NCBI RefSeq assembly: GCF_003063315.1
Contig: NZ_NERV01000002.1
Span: 1,116,001-1,180,000, forward strand
DNA length: 64,000 nucleotides
Source of the DNA: Limnohabitans sp. T6-5
Lineage (GTDB): Bacteria > Pseudomonadota > Gammaproteobacteria > Burkholderiales > Burkholderiaceae_C
Direction: 5' to 3'
A program made the position numbers and the translations under genes. Shown one piece after another: positions 18,101-26,610 of the stretch (position 1 is its first letter; each line of letters opens with the position of its first letter). Under the pieces are notes generated by a model that saw only the letters and a program-made list of their open reading frames with translations, was not told the origin of the DNA and did not search any database.

Positions 18101-18334
18101 ATGAAACAGCCATTCATCATCCGTTGGGACGCCGCTTTGGATGCCCTGCGCTCAGCAGGCTGGGCCTTGCTGATCGCAGGCGCGGTGCTGGGTTTTTTGG
18201 CCGATTCGGCTGATTCGGACGCCATGCACACCTGGGCCAAAGGCGCCATCATGGCGGGCGCAGGTTTGTGGTCAGCCTGGGCTTTGCTCAAACCCAGCCA
18301 AGCCGTACCGCCCTCGCAGCAGCAACAGATGTAA
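18101..18334 (+). CDS. Small two-helix membrane protein, putatively SOS-controlled
   Basis: A 77-residue protein I do not recognise. The ATG at 18101 is chosen because AGGAAG lies 7 nt upstream; an earlier in-frame ATG at 18038 would fall inside the operator. Two hydrophobic segments (about residues 18-34, ending VLGFLA, and about 47-63, GAIMAGAGLWSAWALL) flank a short acidic loop DSADSD. The tail is polar and ends in a run of four Gln before the last Met. It stands alone between the divergent TolC-like gene and convergent ychF. The two LexA-type boxes upstream suggest DNA-damage induction. Small SOS membrane proteins such as TisB are a functional precedent, but I see no sequence match to them. 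Confidence 0.75.
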   Translation: MKQPFIIRWDAALDALRSAGWALLIAGAVLGFLADSADSDAMHTWAKGAIMAGAGLWSAWALLKPSQAVPPSQQQQM

Positions 18335-18357
18335 AAAAGCCCTGTCGAAACAGGGCT
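18333..18357 (-). terminator. Intrinsic terminator for ychF
   Basis: An 8-bp stem AGCCCTGT/ACAGGGCT (18338-18345 with 18350-18357) and CGAA loop. On the minus strand it is followed by a run of T, so it terminates transcription coming from ychF. It also sits at the end of the small membrane-protein gene and may act weakly for that side. Confidence 0.85.
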
Positions 18358-18412
18358 CATCACCTTGGCCAGAGCCCCTGAGGCCGCTGGCGCAAGAGTT
18401 GCTGTTCAGCCT

Positions 18413-19504
18413 TTAAGAGCTGAACAGGAAGTTCATCACGTCGCCATCTTTGACAACATAGTCCTTGCCTTCGGCGCGCATCTTGCCCGCATCTTTGGCG
18501 CCTTGCTCGCCCTTGAAGGCGATGAAGTCGTCAAACGCGATGGTCTGGGCACGGATGTAACCCTTTTCAAAGTCGGTGTGGATCACACCCGCAGCCTGCG
18601 GGCCGGTGTCGCCCACATGGATGGTCCAGGCGCGCACTTCCTTCACGCCAGCGGTGAAGTAGGTTTGCAGGCCCAGCAAGGTGTAAGCCGAGCGGATCAG
18701 GCGGTTCAGGCCGGGCTCGTCCTGGCCCAGTTCCTTCAAAAACTCCAGACGGTCTGCATCGTCCATTTCGGACAACTCGGCTTCGATCTTGGCGCAGATG
18801 GCCACCACGGGCGCGTTTTGCTTGGCGGCAAAGGCCTTGAGGCGGTCGAGGAAAGGGTTGTTCTCGAAGCCGTCTTCCGACACGTTGGCCACAAACATGG
18901 CGGGCTTGGCCGTGATCAGGAAAAACTGCTGCAACTGGGCGCGCTCTTCCTTGCTGAAGTCGATGGTGCGCACCGGCTGGGTGTCGTTCAAAGCGGCCTG
19001 GCACTTTTCCAGAATCGCCACTTGCTTGACCGATTCCTTGTCACCCGAGCGGGCAGTCTTGCTCACGCGGTGCAGGGCTTTTTCGACAGCCGCCAGGTCG
19101 GCCAGGCACAACTCGGTCTGGATGACCTCGATGTCGGCAATCGGGTCCACCTTGTTGGCGACGTGGATCACGTTGTCGTCTTCAAAGCAGCGCACCACGT
19201 TGACGATGGCGTCGGTTTCGCGGATGTGCGCCAAAAACTTGTTGCCTAGGCCTTCGCCCGTGCTGGCACCGGCCACCAGACCGGCAATGTCAACGAATTC
19301 CACAATGGCGGGCACGATGCGCTCGGGCGTGATGATTTCGGCCAGCTGCTGCAAACGCGGATCGGGCACCTCGACCACGCCGGTGTTGGGCTCAATCGTG
19401 CAAAAGGGGTAGTTCTCGGCCGCGATACCGGCTTTGGTCAGGGCGTTGAAAAGGGTGGATTTGCCAACGTTGGGCAAACCCACGATGCCGCATTTGAGGC
19501 TCAT
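18413..19504 (-). CDS. ychF: Redox-regulated ribosome-binding ATPase YchF
   Basis: Obg-family P-loop protein of 363 residues, the same length as E. coli YchF. Walker A is GLPNVGKST at residues 9-17, the switch region YPFCTIEPN follows at about 32-40, and the G3 segment [10 protein letters not shown] at about 72. The nucleotide-specificity segment is NVSED (NxxE type), which in this family favours ATP over GTP. The C-terminal TGS domain (about 280-363) ends with DGDVMNFLF. The protein binds the ribosome and acts in translation and stress response. It is transcribed alone and ends in the hairpin at 18333-18357. Confidence 0.97.
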   Translation of the reverse strand: MSLKCGIVGLPNVGKSTLFNALTKAGIAAENYPFCTIEPNTGVVEVPDPRLQQLAEIITPERIVPAIVEFVDIAGLVAGASTGEGLGNKFLAHIRETDAIVNVVRCFEDDNVIHVANKVDPIADIEVIQTELCLADLAAVEKALHRVSKTARSGDKESVKQVAILEKCQAALNDTQPVRTIDFSKEERAQLQQFFLITAKPAMFVANVSEDGFENNPFLDRLKAFAAKQNAPVVAICAKIEAELSEMDDADRLEFLKELGQDEPGLNRLIRSAYTLLGLQTYFTAGVKEVRAWTIHVGDTGPQAAGVIHTDFEKGYIRAQTIAFDDFIAFKGEQGAKDAGKMRAEGKDYVVKDGDVMNFLFSS

Positions 19505-19625
19505 GGAGGGCTTTCGGTGATTCGGAGGACAGCGGGCGATTTTAGCGGGTGCCCTGCCCGACAGTGGGCGGGCCCCAATGTCCCCGGTGCTCAGCCGCGT
19601 TGGGCGGCCTCCTTACAATGCGGGC

Positions 19626-20795
19626 ATGGCAACTCAACCCGATATTTGCATCCGTGGCGCAGGCATTGTGGGCCGCACTTTGGCCTTGCTGCTGGCCCGT
19701 GAGCGACTGCGGGTCGCGCTGGTCGATGTGCCGTCCACAGCACAGACGCCGGATGTGCGCGCCTACTCACTCAACATCGCCGCTCAGAGCTTGCTGCAAG
19801 ACCTGCGCTGCTGGCCCGAGGGCACGGCCGTGACCCCCGTGCACCAGATGCAGGTGTTTGGCGACCAAGGGGGCGCCCTGACATTTGGTGCTCAGGATTT
19901 GGGCGTGGGCGAACTCAACTGGATGGTGGATGTGCCCGTGCTCGGAGCGCGTCTGGCGGCTGCGGTGCAATTTCAGCCGCTGATCGAGGTGGTCGACGCC
20001 CCGGTGGCCGCGCCCCTCACGGTGGTCTGCGAAGGCCGCGCCAGCCAAACCCGCGCCGAGCTGGTCGTCGCGTTTGACATCACCGCCTACCCACAACACG
20101 CCGTGGCCACACGCCTGAGTTGCGAACAGCCCCATGGCGGCGTTGCCCGCCAGTGGTTTGGCTGGGGCCAGGTGCCCGGCTTGTCTGAGCCCCAGGCCGA
20201 CATTCTGGCCTTGCTGCCCCTGGGTGGCGAAGGTGGCCATGACGTGGCGCTGGTCTGGTCGGTGCATCCAGGGCGTGCTTCTCAACTCTTGGCCATGCCG
20301 GGTGATGAATTCGCAGACACGCTGAGCCAAGCCAGCCATTTCGCCCTGGGCCGCATGACGCTGACCGCCGAGCGTGCCGTCTGGCCTTTGCAGCTGGCCC
20401 GTGCCGAACGCTGGATTGGCCCGATGCCAGGCCAGTCGAAACAAGCCTTCGCCCTGGCGGGCGATGCCGCACACGCCCTGCACCCCCTGGCAGGCCAGGG
20501 GCTGAACGTGGGTCTGGCCGATGTGGCCGAGTTGGTGCGCGTGATTCAGTCCAAGGAATTCTGGCGCCCCCTGCACGACCTGAAACTGCTGCGCCGCTAC
20601 GAGCGTGCACGCCAGGCCGACGTGCAAGCCATGGGCTGGGTCACCGACAATCTGCAGCGCCTGTTTGCCCAGCCCGGCCCGGTCTGGCAAAACCTGCGCA
20701 ACTGGGGCATGCGCGGCTTTGACTGCAGCGGCCCGCTCAAACACTGGATGACGCGCCAGGCCATGGGCGCAAACCACAACCCCCCCTCGGCCTGA
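19626..20795 (+). CDS. UbiH/UbiF-type FAD-dependent monooxygenase
   Basis: Flavoprotein hydroxylase of the ubiquinone-biosynthesis family, 389 residues from the ATG at 19626. That start puts the dinucleotide-binding motif IRGAGIVGRTLALLLA near residue 8, as is usual; an upstream ATG at 19578 only adds a proline- and arginine-rich lead. The second FAD motif GDAAHALHPLAGQGLNVGLADV-type segment is intact near residue 278. The middle DG motif that normally contacts NAD(P)H and FAD is not evident: the region reads LVVAFDITAYP. It may therefore be a divergent member with a specialised step in quinone hydroxylation. dsbC follows 35 bp downstream and is probably cotranscribed. Confidence 0.8.
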   Translation: MATQPDICIRGAGIVGRTLALLLARERLRVALVDVPSTAQTPDVRAYSLNIAAQSLLQDLRCWPEGTAVTPVHQMQVFGDQGGALTFGAQDLGVGELNWMVDVPVLGARLAAAVQFQPLIEVVDAPVAAPLTVVCEGRASQTRAELVVAFDITAYPQHAVATRLSCEQPHGGVARQWFGWGQVPGLSEPQADILALLPLGGEGGHDVALVWSVHPGRASQLLAMPGDEFADTLSQASHFALGRMTLTAERAVWPLQLARAERWIGPMPGQSKQAFALAGDAAHALHPLAGQGLNVGLADVAELVRVIQSKEFWRPLHDLKLLRRYERARQADVQAMGWVTDNLQRLFAQPGPVWQNLRNWGMRGFDCSGPLKHWMTRQAMGANHNPPSA

Positions 20796-20830
20796 ACCTC
20801 AGGCCCCCAGAACACACCGAAAGAGACTTT

Positions 20831-21538
20831 ATGAAATGTGTACGTCCGCTGCTGGTTTCGCTGTTGGCCCTGGCCATCAGCCCGGTTTTTGCCCAAGAAG
20901 CCACCATCCGCAAAAACCTCTCCGAGCGCTTGAGCAACCTGCCCAAGATCGACGAAATCAGCAAAACGCCTATGAACGGACTGTATGAAGTGCGCATGGG
21001 CAACGATGTGATGTACAGCGACGCTGAAGGCAACTTTCTGATCCAGGGCGCGCTGATCGACGTCAAGCAAAAACGCAACCTGACCGAAGAGCGCATGGAA
21101 AAACTCTCGGCCATCCCCTTTGACCAACTGCCCCTGAAAAACGCCTTCACCCAGGTGCGTGGCAATGGCAAACGCAAGCTGGTGGTGTTTGCCGACCCCA
21201 ACTGCGGTTATTGCAAGCGCTTTGAAAAAGACCTGCAAAAGCTGGAAAACGTGACGATTTACCACCTGCTGTATCCCATCCTGGGTGAGGACTCCAAAAC
21301 CAAGTCCAAAAACATCTGGTGCGCCAAAGACAAAGCCAAAACCTGGAACGACTGGATGCTCAATGGCACGGCACCCGCTGCGGCCAGCTGCGACACCGCT
21401 GCCATTGATGCCAACGTCGAATTTGGCAAAAAGCAACGCATCACAGGCACGCCCACTTTGCTGTTTGCCGATGGCACCCGCGTGCCCGGCGCCGTGCCCC
21501 TGGCCCAAGTTGAGAAATTGCTGAACGACATCAAATGA
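20831..21538 (+). CDS. dsbC: Periplasmic thiol:disulfide isomerase DsbC
   Basis: A 235-residue DsbC/DsbG-type protein. Residues 1-21 are a Sec signal ending VFA. An N-terminal dimerisation domain (about 25-95) leads into a thioredoxin fold with the active site CGYC at 125-128 and the cis-proline stretch TGTPTLLF near 205. Two further Cys residues lie about 40 residues beyond the active site, as in structural disulfides of the family. It would isomerise wrong disulfides of secreted proteins, kept reduced by DsbD. It lies between the UbiH-like gene and the DUF3429 gene, overlapping the latter by 4 bp. Confidence 0.93.
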   Translation: MKCVRPLLVSLLALAISPVFAQEATIRKNLSERLSNLPKIDEISKTPMNGLYEVRMGNDVMYSDAEGNFLIQGALIDVKQKRNLTEERMEKLSAIPFDQLPLKNAFTQVRGNGKRKLVVFADPNCGYCKRFEKDLQKLENVTIYHLLYPILGEDSKTKSKNIWCAKDKAKTWNDWMLNGTAPAAASCDTAAIDANVEFGKKQRITGTPTLLFADGTRVPGAVPLAQVEKLLNDIK

Positions 21539-21993
21539 GCCCCATCCAGCACACCGAAGACAGCACCTGGCGCCTGATCAGCCGACTGGGCTATGCAGGG
21601 CTGATTCCCTTTGTTTTTCTGACCCTGTGCCTGTGGCTGGTCGGGCCTGAACTGCACCCTTATGTGGCCCTGTCCATGCAAGGCTATGGCGCGGTCATCG
21701 TGTCGTTTTTGGGCGGCATCCATTGGGGTGTGGGTTTTCGCAATGCCCTGATCACCCCCGACGCGCCGCGCATCCATTTCACCTGGGGCGTAGGGCCCTC
21801 ACTGCTGGCCTGGGTCGGCGTGATGATGCCCGCCTATGCAGGCCTGCCCTTGCTGGGCTTTGTGCTGATCGGCTGCTACGTGATGGACCGCCGCACCTGG
21901 CCCGCAGCAGGCCTGGCCCCGTGGTTGCCCATGCGCTTGCAACTGACCATCGTGGCATCACTCAGCTGCTTTCTGGCAGCGGGTGCGACTTGA
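21535..21993 (+). CDS. DUF3429 membrane protein
   Basis: A 152-residue integral membrane protein with four or five hydrophobic segments. The motif SFLGGIHWGVGF at about residues 58-69 is characteristic of DUF3429 proteins. Its function is unknown. The ATG overlaps the dsbC stop (ATGA), indicating translational coupling, so it may serve the envelope together with DsbC. No ribosome site of its own is needed or obvious. The palindromic repeat array begins about 40 bp after its stop. Confidence 0.85.
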   Translation: MSPIQHTEDSTWRLISRLGYAGLIPFVFLTLCLWLVGPELHPYVALSMQGYGAVIVSFLGGIHWGVGFRNALITPDAPRIHFTWGVGPSLLAWVGVMMPAYAGLPLLGFVLIGCYVMDRRTWPAAGLAPWLPMRLQLTIVASLSCFLAAGAT

Positions 21994-22032
21994 TTTCCAA
22001 CGCTGACTTTGTCGGTTTGCGGGAAATTGCCC

Positions 22033-22492
22033 AGGTCTTCGACCACCGACCTACAACTGAGGGCAATTGTCGGGGTCTTCGACCACCGACCTACAACAAG
22101 CCATTCCCGTAGGTCGGCACTCGCAGAGTCCGACGTTTGTCCTTCCCCCACGCGCCCGGAGCGAGCCATATCGGTTTGCGGGCATTTGTCGGGGTCTTCG
22201 ACCGCCGACCTACAGCAAGCCTCTCCCGTAGGTCGGCACTCGCAGAGTCCGACGTCTCTCATTCACCCACGCGCCCGGAGCGAGCCATATCGGTCTGCGG
22301 GCATTTGTCGGGGTCTTCGACCGCCGACCTACAACAAGCCGCTCCCCGTAGGTCCGCACTCGCAGAGTCCGACGTTTGTCCTTCACCCACACGCCCAGAG
22401 CGAGCCATATCGGTCCGCGGGCAAATGTCGGAGTCTTCGACCGCCGACCTACAAGAAGCTTTTCTTGTAGGTCGGCACTCGCAGAGTCCGAC
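22033..22492. repeat. Tandem array of 119-bp units containing type A palindromes
   Basis: Four complete units begin at 22069, 22188, 22307 and 22427 (periods 119, 119, 120 bp), preceded by a partial left arm from about 22033. Each unit holds the palindrome (left arm GTCGGGGTCTTCGACCGCCG, right arm ending GAGTCCGAC) and a conserved linker containing GAGCGAGCCATATCGGT. The array fills the convergent gap between the DUF3429 gene and aroG and ends 8 bp from the aroG stop, so its hairpins probably form or protect the 3' ends of both transcripts. Open frames crossing it are translated repeats and not genes. Confidence 0.88.
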
Positions 22493-22500
22493 GTGTTTGT

Positions 22501-23622
22501 TCAGCCTGCGCGGCGCGCCTTCACCGCATCCGACAACACTTGCAACACCCCTTCGCTGTCGTCCCAACCGATGCAGGCATCGGTGATGCTTTGGCCGTAG
22601 GTCAGGTTTGCCACATCGTGTTGACCGGGCGTGAACTTCTGGGCACCGTCCACCAAGTGACTCTCGACCATCACGCCGAACACCTGGCGTGAACCGCCGC
22701 TGATTTGCGTGGCGATGTCTTTGGCCACGTCGATCTGGCGTTCGTGCTTTTTGCTGCTGTTGGCGTGGCTGCAATCGACCATCAAGGTGGCGGGCAGCTT
22801 GGCGGCCTCCAGCTCTTTGCAAGCGGCTGCCACGCTCTCGGCGTCGTAATTGGGTGCTTTGCCACCGCGCAAGATGACGTGACAGTCCTTGTTGCCCTGG
22901 GTCTGCACGATGGCGACCTGGCCGTTTTTATGCACCGACAAAAAGTGGTGGCCACGGGCGGCCGCCTGGATCGCGTCGGTCGCGATCTTGATGTTGCCAT
23001 CGGTGCCGTTCTTGAAGCCGATGGGCGCCGACAGGCCCGAGGCCAACTCGCGGTGCACCTGGCTTTCGGTGGTGCGCGCGCCAATGGCGCCCCAGCTGAT
23101 CAAGTCGCCAATGTACTGGGGCGAAATCACGTCGAGGAACTCACTGCCTGCGGGCAGGCCCTGGCGGTTGATCTCGATCAGCAGCTGGCGGGCGATGCGC
23201 AGGCCTTCGTCGATGCGGTAGCTCTCGTCCAGGTAGGGGTCGTTGATCAAGCCCTTCCAGCCCACGGTGGTGCGGGGCTTTTCGAAGTAGACGCGCATCA
23301 CGATCTCCAGCGTGTCGGCGTATTTCTCACGCAGGGGCTTCAGGCGGCGGGCGTAATCCAAAGCCGCGGCAGGGTCATGGATCGAGCAGGGGCCGATGAT
23401 GACCAGCAGGCGGTCATCTTTGCCGTGCACGATGTTCTGGATGGATTTGCGGGTTTGGGCGATCAGGGTTTCCGTCGCCGTGCCGGCGATCGGGAAGAAG
23501 CGGATCAGATGTTCTGGAGGCGGGAGCACGGTGATGTCCTTGATGCGTTCGTCGTCGGTCTGGCCGGTGCGGTCGACAGCATTGGGATACCAAGCGTCTG
23601 GGGCTGTGGTTTTGGTGTTCAT
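22501..23622 (-). CDS. aroG: 3-deoxy-7-phosphoheptulonate synthase, class I (DAHP synthase)
   Basis: First enzyme of the shikimate pathway, joining phosphoenolpyruvate and erythrose 4-phosphate. The 373-residue protein is the usual length for the AroF/AroG/AroH family. Recognisable segments are IGPCSIHD (about 75-82), MRVYFEKPRTTVGWKG (about 108-123) and the metal-ligand region MVDCSHANSSK (about 279). Subtype by feedback inhibitor cannot be read with certainty, so the symbol aroG is by general resemblance. The ATG at 23622 follows GAGGAG 8 nt upstream. A 160-nt leader with an aromatic-rich leader peptide, an antiterminator segment and a T8 terminator precedes it, indicating control by transcription attenuation. 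Confidence 0.95.
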   Translation of the reverse strand: MNTKTTAPDAWYPNAVDRTGQTDDERIKDITVLPPPEHLIRFFPIAGTATETLIAQTRKSIQNIVHGKDDRLLVIIGPCSIHDPAAALDYARRLKPLREKYADTLEIVMRVYFEKPRTTVGWKGLINDPYLDESYRIDEGLRIARQLLIEINRQGLPAGSEFLDVISPQYIGDLISWGAIGARTTESQVHRELASGLSAPIGFKNGTDGNIKIATDAIQAAARGHHFLSVHKNGQVAIVQTQGNKDCHVILRGGKAPNYDAESVAAACKELEAAKLPATLMVDCSHANSSKKHERQIDVAKDIATQISGGSRQVFGVMVESHLVDGAQKFTPGQHDVANLTYGQSITDACIGWDDSEGVLQVLSDAVKARRAG

Positions 23623-23651
23623 CGTGGGCTCCTCAATTGAAAAAACAGGTG

Positions 23652-23684
23652 AAAAAAAACCGCCGGGCTTTGGGGCTCCGGCGG
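23652..23684 (-). terminator. Attenuator terminator in the aroG leader
   Basis: Perfect 7-bp stem CCGCCGG (23678-23684) with CCGGCGG (23660-23666), followed on the minus strand by eight T residues. It stands between the leader peptide and the aroG ribosome site. A second CCGGCGG (23727-23733, codons 17-19 of the leader peptide) can pair with the same CCGCCGG to form the competing antiterminator. Confidence 0.85.
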
Positions 23685-23707
23685 TGTGTGTCGAGATGTT
23701 CGGGTGC

Positions 23708-23782
23708 TTATGCGCTCGCCTCTCGTCCGCCGGGGACTGAGAACCAAAAATAAAAAAAGTAAAAGGCGATGCGCGAAGACAT
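23708..23782 (-). CDS. aroG leader peptide, 24 residues, eight consecutive aromatic codons
   Basis: Short reading frame starting ATG at 23782 and ending TAA at 23708-23710. Residues 7-14 read FYFFYFWF (five Phe, two Tyr, one Trp), an arrangement with no plausible explanation other than amino-acid sensing. Shortage of charged aromatic tRNA would stall a ribosome here and leave codons 17-19 (CCGGCGG) free to form the antiterminator. Full translation would cover that segment and allow the terminator to form. No good ribosome site precedes the ATG. An extended -10 like sequence (TGATACATT, 23790-23798) lies so close that the message may be leaderless. Confidence 0.85.
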   Translation of the reverse strand: MSSRIAFYFFYFWFSVPGGREASA

Positions 23783-23873
23783 GGGGTTCAATGTATCACA
23801 GCTGATTGACAGTTCCTGACAAGCCGATCCGGGGACAAACCCGCAAGCCCGTCTTGAGCGTCATGCGTCAACT

Positions 23874-25334
23874 TCAGGCCGTGCCCCCGACGGTCAGGCC
23901 GTCGATGCGCAGCGTGGGCTGCCCCACCCCCACTGGCACGCTTTGGCCTTCTTTCCCGCAGGTGCCCACGCCCGAGTCGAGCTTCATGTCGTTGCCGATC
24001 ATGCTGATCTTCTTGAGCGACTCGGGGCCGCTGCCAATCAGGGTCGCGCCCTTGACGGGGTATTGGATCTTGCCGTTCTCGACCCAGTAGGCCTGGCTGG
24101 CCGAAAACACGAATTTGCCGCTGGTGATGTCGACCTGGCCGCCCGCAAAGTTGGTGGCGTACAAGCCCTTCTTGATGCTGGCCACGATTTCTTCAGGGCT
24201 CTTGTCGCCGCTCAGCATGTAGGTGTTGGTCATGCGCGGCATGGGCACATGGGCATAGCTTTCGCGGCGGCCATTGCCCGTGGGTTTGACGCCCATCAAG
24301 CGGGCGTTCATCGAGTCTTGGATGTAGCCGCGCAAGATGCCGTCTTCGATCAGCACGTTCTTTTGGCTGGCGTGGCCTTCGTCGTCCACATTCAAAGACC
24401 CACGGCGATCGGCCATCGTGCCGTCATCCAGCACCGTGACCCCTTTGGCGGCCACACGCTGGCCGATGCGGCCACTGAAAGCGCTGGAGCCCTTGCGGTT
24501 GAAGTCGCCTTCCAGCCCGTGGCCCACGGCCTCGTGCAGCAGCACCCCAGGCCAGCCGTTGCCCAGCACCACAGTCATCTCGCCCGCAGGCGCAGGACGG
24601 GCGTCGAGGTTGATGAGCGCGGCCGACACGGCTTCTTGCACATAACTCTCGACCATGGCGTCGTCAAAGTAGGCCAGGCCAAAACGGCCGCCACCGCCAC
24701 TGCTGCCGACTTCGCGGCGGCCGTTTTGCTCGGCGATCACCGTGACCGACAGGCGAATCAGCGGGCGCACATCGGCGGCCAGCGTGCCGTCGGCACGCGC
24801 CACCATCACCACGTCGTATTCGGTGGCCAGACCGGCCATGACCTGCACCACGCGCGGGTCCTTGGAGCGGGCCATCTTCTCCACACGGCCCAGCAAATTC
24901 ACTTTGGCGGTGCTGTCCATGGTGGACATCGGGTCCAGCGAGGGATAGAGCGAGCGGCTGGCCGAAATCTTGCGCGCAGGGACTTTGATGCGCTTGTTTT
25001 GCGCTGCTGCCCCGATGGAGCGCACCGTCATGGCCGCATCCATCAAGGAAGCTTCAGAAATGTCGTCGGAATAGGCGAAGGCGGTTTTTTCGCCGGACAC
25101 GGCCCGCACACCCACGCCCTGGTCGATGCTGAAGCTGCCGGTCTTGACGATGCCTTCTTCCAGGCTCCAGCCTTCAGAGCGGGTGTACTGGAAGTACAAA
25201 TCGGCGTCGTCGACCTGGTGCGCCTTGATGGCGTTCAACGCTTGGCTCAGGTGGGTTTCGTTCAAACCAAACGGGTCAAGCAGCAGGGACTTGGCCGTGG
25301 CCAGGCGTTCGATGGTGGGTTCGCGTGAAATCAT
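23874..25334 (-). CDS. tldD: TldD metalloprotease subunit
   Basis: TldD/PmbA-family protein of 486 residues, the normal length. The zinc motif HEAVGH is at 267-272, with the third ligand region near GTCGKEG (Cys about 463). With TldE/PmbA it forms a heterodimeric protease that cleaves unfolded peptides, including the antitoxin CcdA and microcin B17 precursor in E. coli. No tldE/pmbA partner lies in the window. It follows rodA on the same strand after 74 bp, and the aroG leader begins about 90 bp downstream of its stop. Confidence 0.95.
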   Translation of the reverse strand: MISREPTIERLATAKSLLLDPFGLNETHLSQALNAIKAHQVDDADLYFQYTRSEGWSLEEGIVKTGSFSIDQGVGVRAVSGEKTAFAYSDDISEASLMDAAMTVRSIGAAAQNKRIKVPARKISASRSLYPSLDPMSTMDSTAKVNLLGRVEKMARSKDPRVVQVMAGLATEYDVVMVARADGTLAADVRPLIRLSVTVIAEQNGRREVGSSGGGGRFGLAYFDDAMVESYVQEAVSAALINLDARPAPAGEMTVVLGNGWPGVLLHEAVGHGLEGDFNRKGSSAFSGRIGQRVAAKGVTVLDDGTMADRRGSLNVDDEGHASQKNVLIEDGILRGYIQDSMNARLMGVKPTGNGRRESYAHVPMPRMTNTYMLSGDKSPEEIVASIKKGLYATNFAGGQVDITSGKFVFSASQAYWVENGKIQYPVKGATLIGSGPESLKKISMIGNDMKLDSGVGTCGKEGQSVPVGVGQPTLRIDGLTVGGTA

Positions 25335-25408
25335 GGTGACGATTGTAGAGACTGAGCATTGCCCTTGCCGCTTGCGGCATGCTCAGACTCACCCGGCAAG
25401 CGTCTGCG

Positions 25409-26563
25409 TCAGCTTTGCACCAGCTGTTTGGATCGGGCAATCGACATCAAAATGCCCAGCGCCAGCCCCAGTGTGACCATGGCGGTGCCGCCGTAACTGA
25501 TGAAGGGCAAGGGCACACCCACCACCGGCAAGATGCCGCTGACCATGCCCATGTTGACGAAGGCATAGGTGAAAAATATCATGGCCATGCTGCCTGCCAG
25601 CAAGCGGCTGAACAAGGTGGGCGCATCCATGGCAATCACCAGGCCGCGATACACCAGAAAGAAGTACCAGAAGATCAGGTAGAGGCCACCGGCAAAGCCA
25701 AACTCTTCGCCATAGGCCGCAAAAATGAAGTCGGTGGTGCGCTCGGGGATGAACTCCAGGTGGGTTTGCGTGCCTTGCATGAAGCCCTTGCCCCAGAAGC
25801 CGCCCGAGCCAATCGCGATCATGCCCTGGATGATGTGAAAGCCTTTGCCCAGAGGGTCTCGCGCCGGGTCCAGCAAGGTGCAAATGCGCTGCCGCTGGTA
25901 TTCGTGCAGCACGCGCCAGTCCACATCGGCCGCACACAAGGTGGGCTCCATGATCACCAGCACCGCCACACCCACCAGGCCCAGCACAACAGGGGGCACA
26001 ATCCAGCGCCATTTGAGCCCGGCAAAAAAGATCACGGCCAGACTGGCGGCCAGCACCAGCAAGGCGGTGCCCAAGTCGGGCTGCTTCATGATCAAGCCCA
26101 CGGGCACGCCCAAAATCAGCAAGGCGATGCCAAAGTCAAGGGGGCGCAAGTGGCCTTCGCGTTTTTGGAACCACGAGGCCAGCATCAAAGGCAAGGCGAT
26201 TTTCAGGATTTCGCTGGGCTGGATCACCACCCCCACATTGACCCAACGCCTGGCGCCTTTTTTGGCAATACCAAACACCGCCACCGCCACCAGCAAAATC
26301 ACGCCCATGGTGTAGACGGGCACCGCCCAGGCCATGAGTTTTTGCGGCGGAATCTGCGCCACAACAAACATGATGACCGCTGCCAGCACCATGTTGCGGC
26401 CGTGGTCAACAAAGCGTGTGCCATGGTCGAAGCCGGACGAGTACATGATGAGCAACCCGGCACAAGCCAGCATGAACACGGCAAACGCCAGAGGGCCGTC
26501 AAAGCCATCAACATGGCGCCAAAGGCGCTGTCTCAGGGTGTTTTTTTGAATCACTGAAGCCAT
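25409..26563 (-). CDS. rodA: SEDS peptidoglycan polymerase RodA
   Basis: Multi-pass SEDS glycosyltransferase for cell-wall elongation, 384 residues from ATG 26563 (a second ATG at 26581 is possible). About ten hydrophobic segments are visible. Family hallmarks include GARRWVNVGVVIQPSEILKI-type and KQPDLGTALLVL segments, the PERTTDFIFAAYGEEFGF loop and the C-terminal PLPFISYGGT. It usually partners with PBP2 (MrdA). Here it is not next to mreBCD or mrdA but between gpsA and tldD, so it is either a relocated single copy or an additional copy. Confidence 0.93.
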   Translation of the reverse strand: MASVIQKNTLRQRLWRHVDGFDGPLAFAVFMLACAGLLIMYSSGFDHGTRFVDHGRNMVLAAVIMFVVAQIPPQKLMAWAVPVYTMGVILLVAVAVFGIAKKGARRWVNVGVVIQPSEILKIALPLMLASWFQKREGHLRPLDFGIALLILGVPVGLIMKQPDLGTALLVLAASLAVIFFAGLKWRWIVPPVVLGLVGVAVLVIMEPTLCAADVDWRVLHEYQRQRICTLLDPARDPLGKGFHIIQGMIAIGSGGFWGKGFMQGTQTHLEFIPERTTDFIFAAYGEEFGFAGGLYLIFWYFFLVYRGLVIAMDAPTLFSRLLAGSMAMIFFTYAFVNMGMVSGILPVVGVPLPFISYGGTAMVTLGLALGILMSIARSKQLVQS

Positions 26564-26610
26564 ATGGGGGGCGATTATCACCCTGTGCGCTCAGGCCAAC
26601 AGGACCAATT

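Noticed and set aside
22069..22492. CRISPR-like periodicity
   Set aside because: Units are 119 bp, the linkers are conserved and not unique spacers, and no cas genes are present.
22009..22586. Open frames of about 150 codons over the repeat array
   Set aside because: They only translate the 119-bp repeats and the aroG 3' end; the peptide is the same short phrase repeated.
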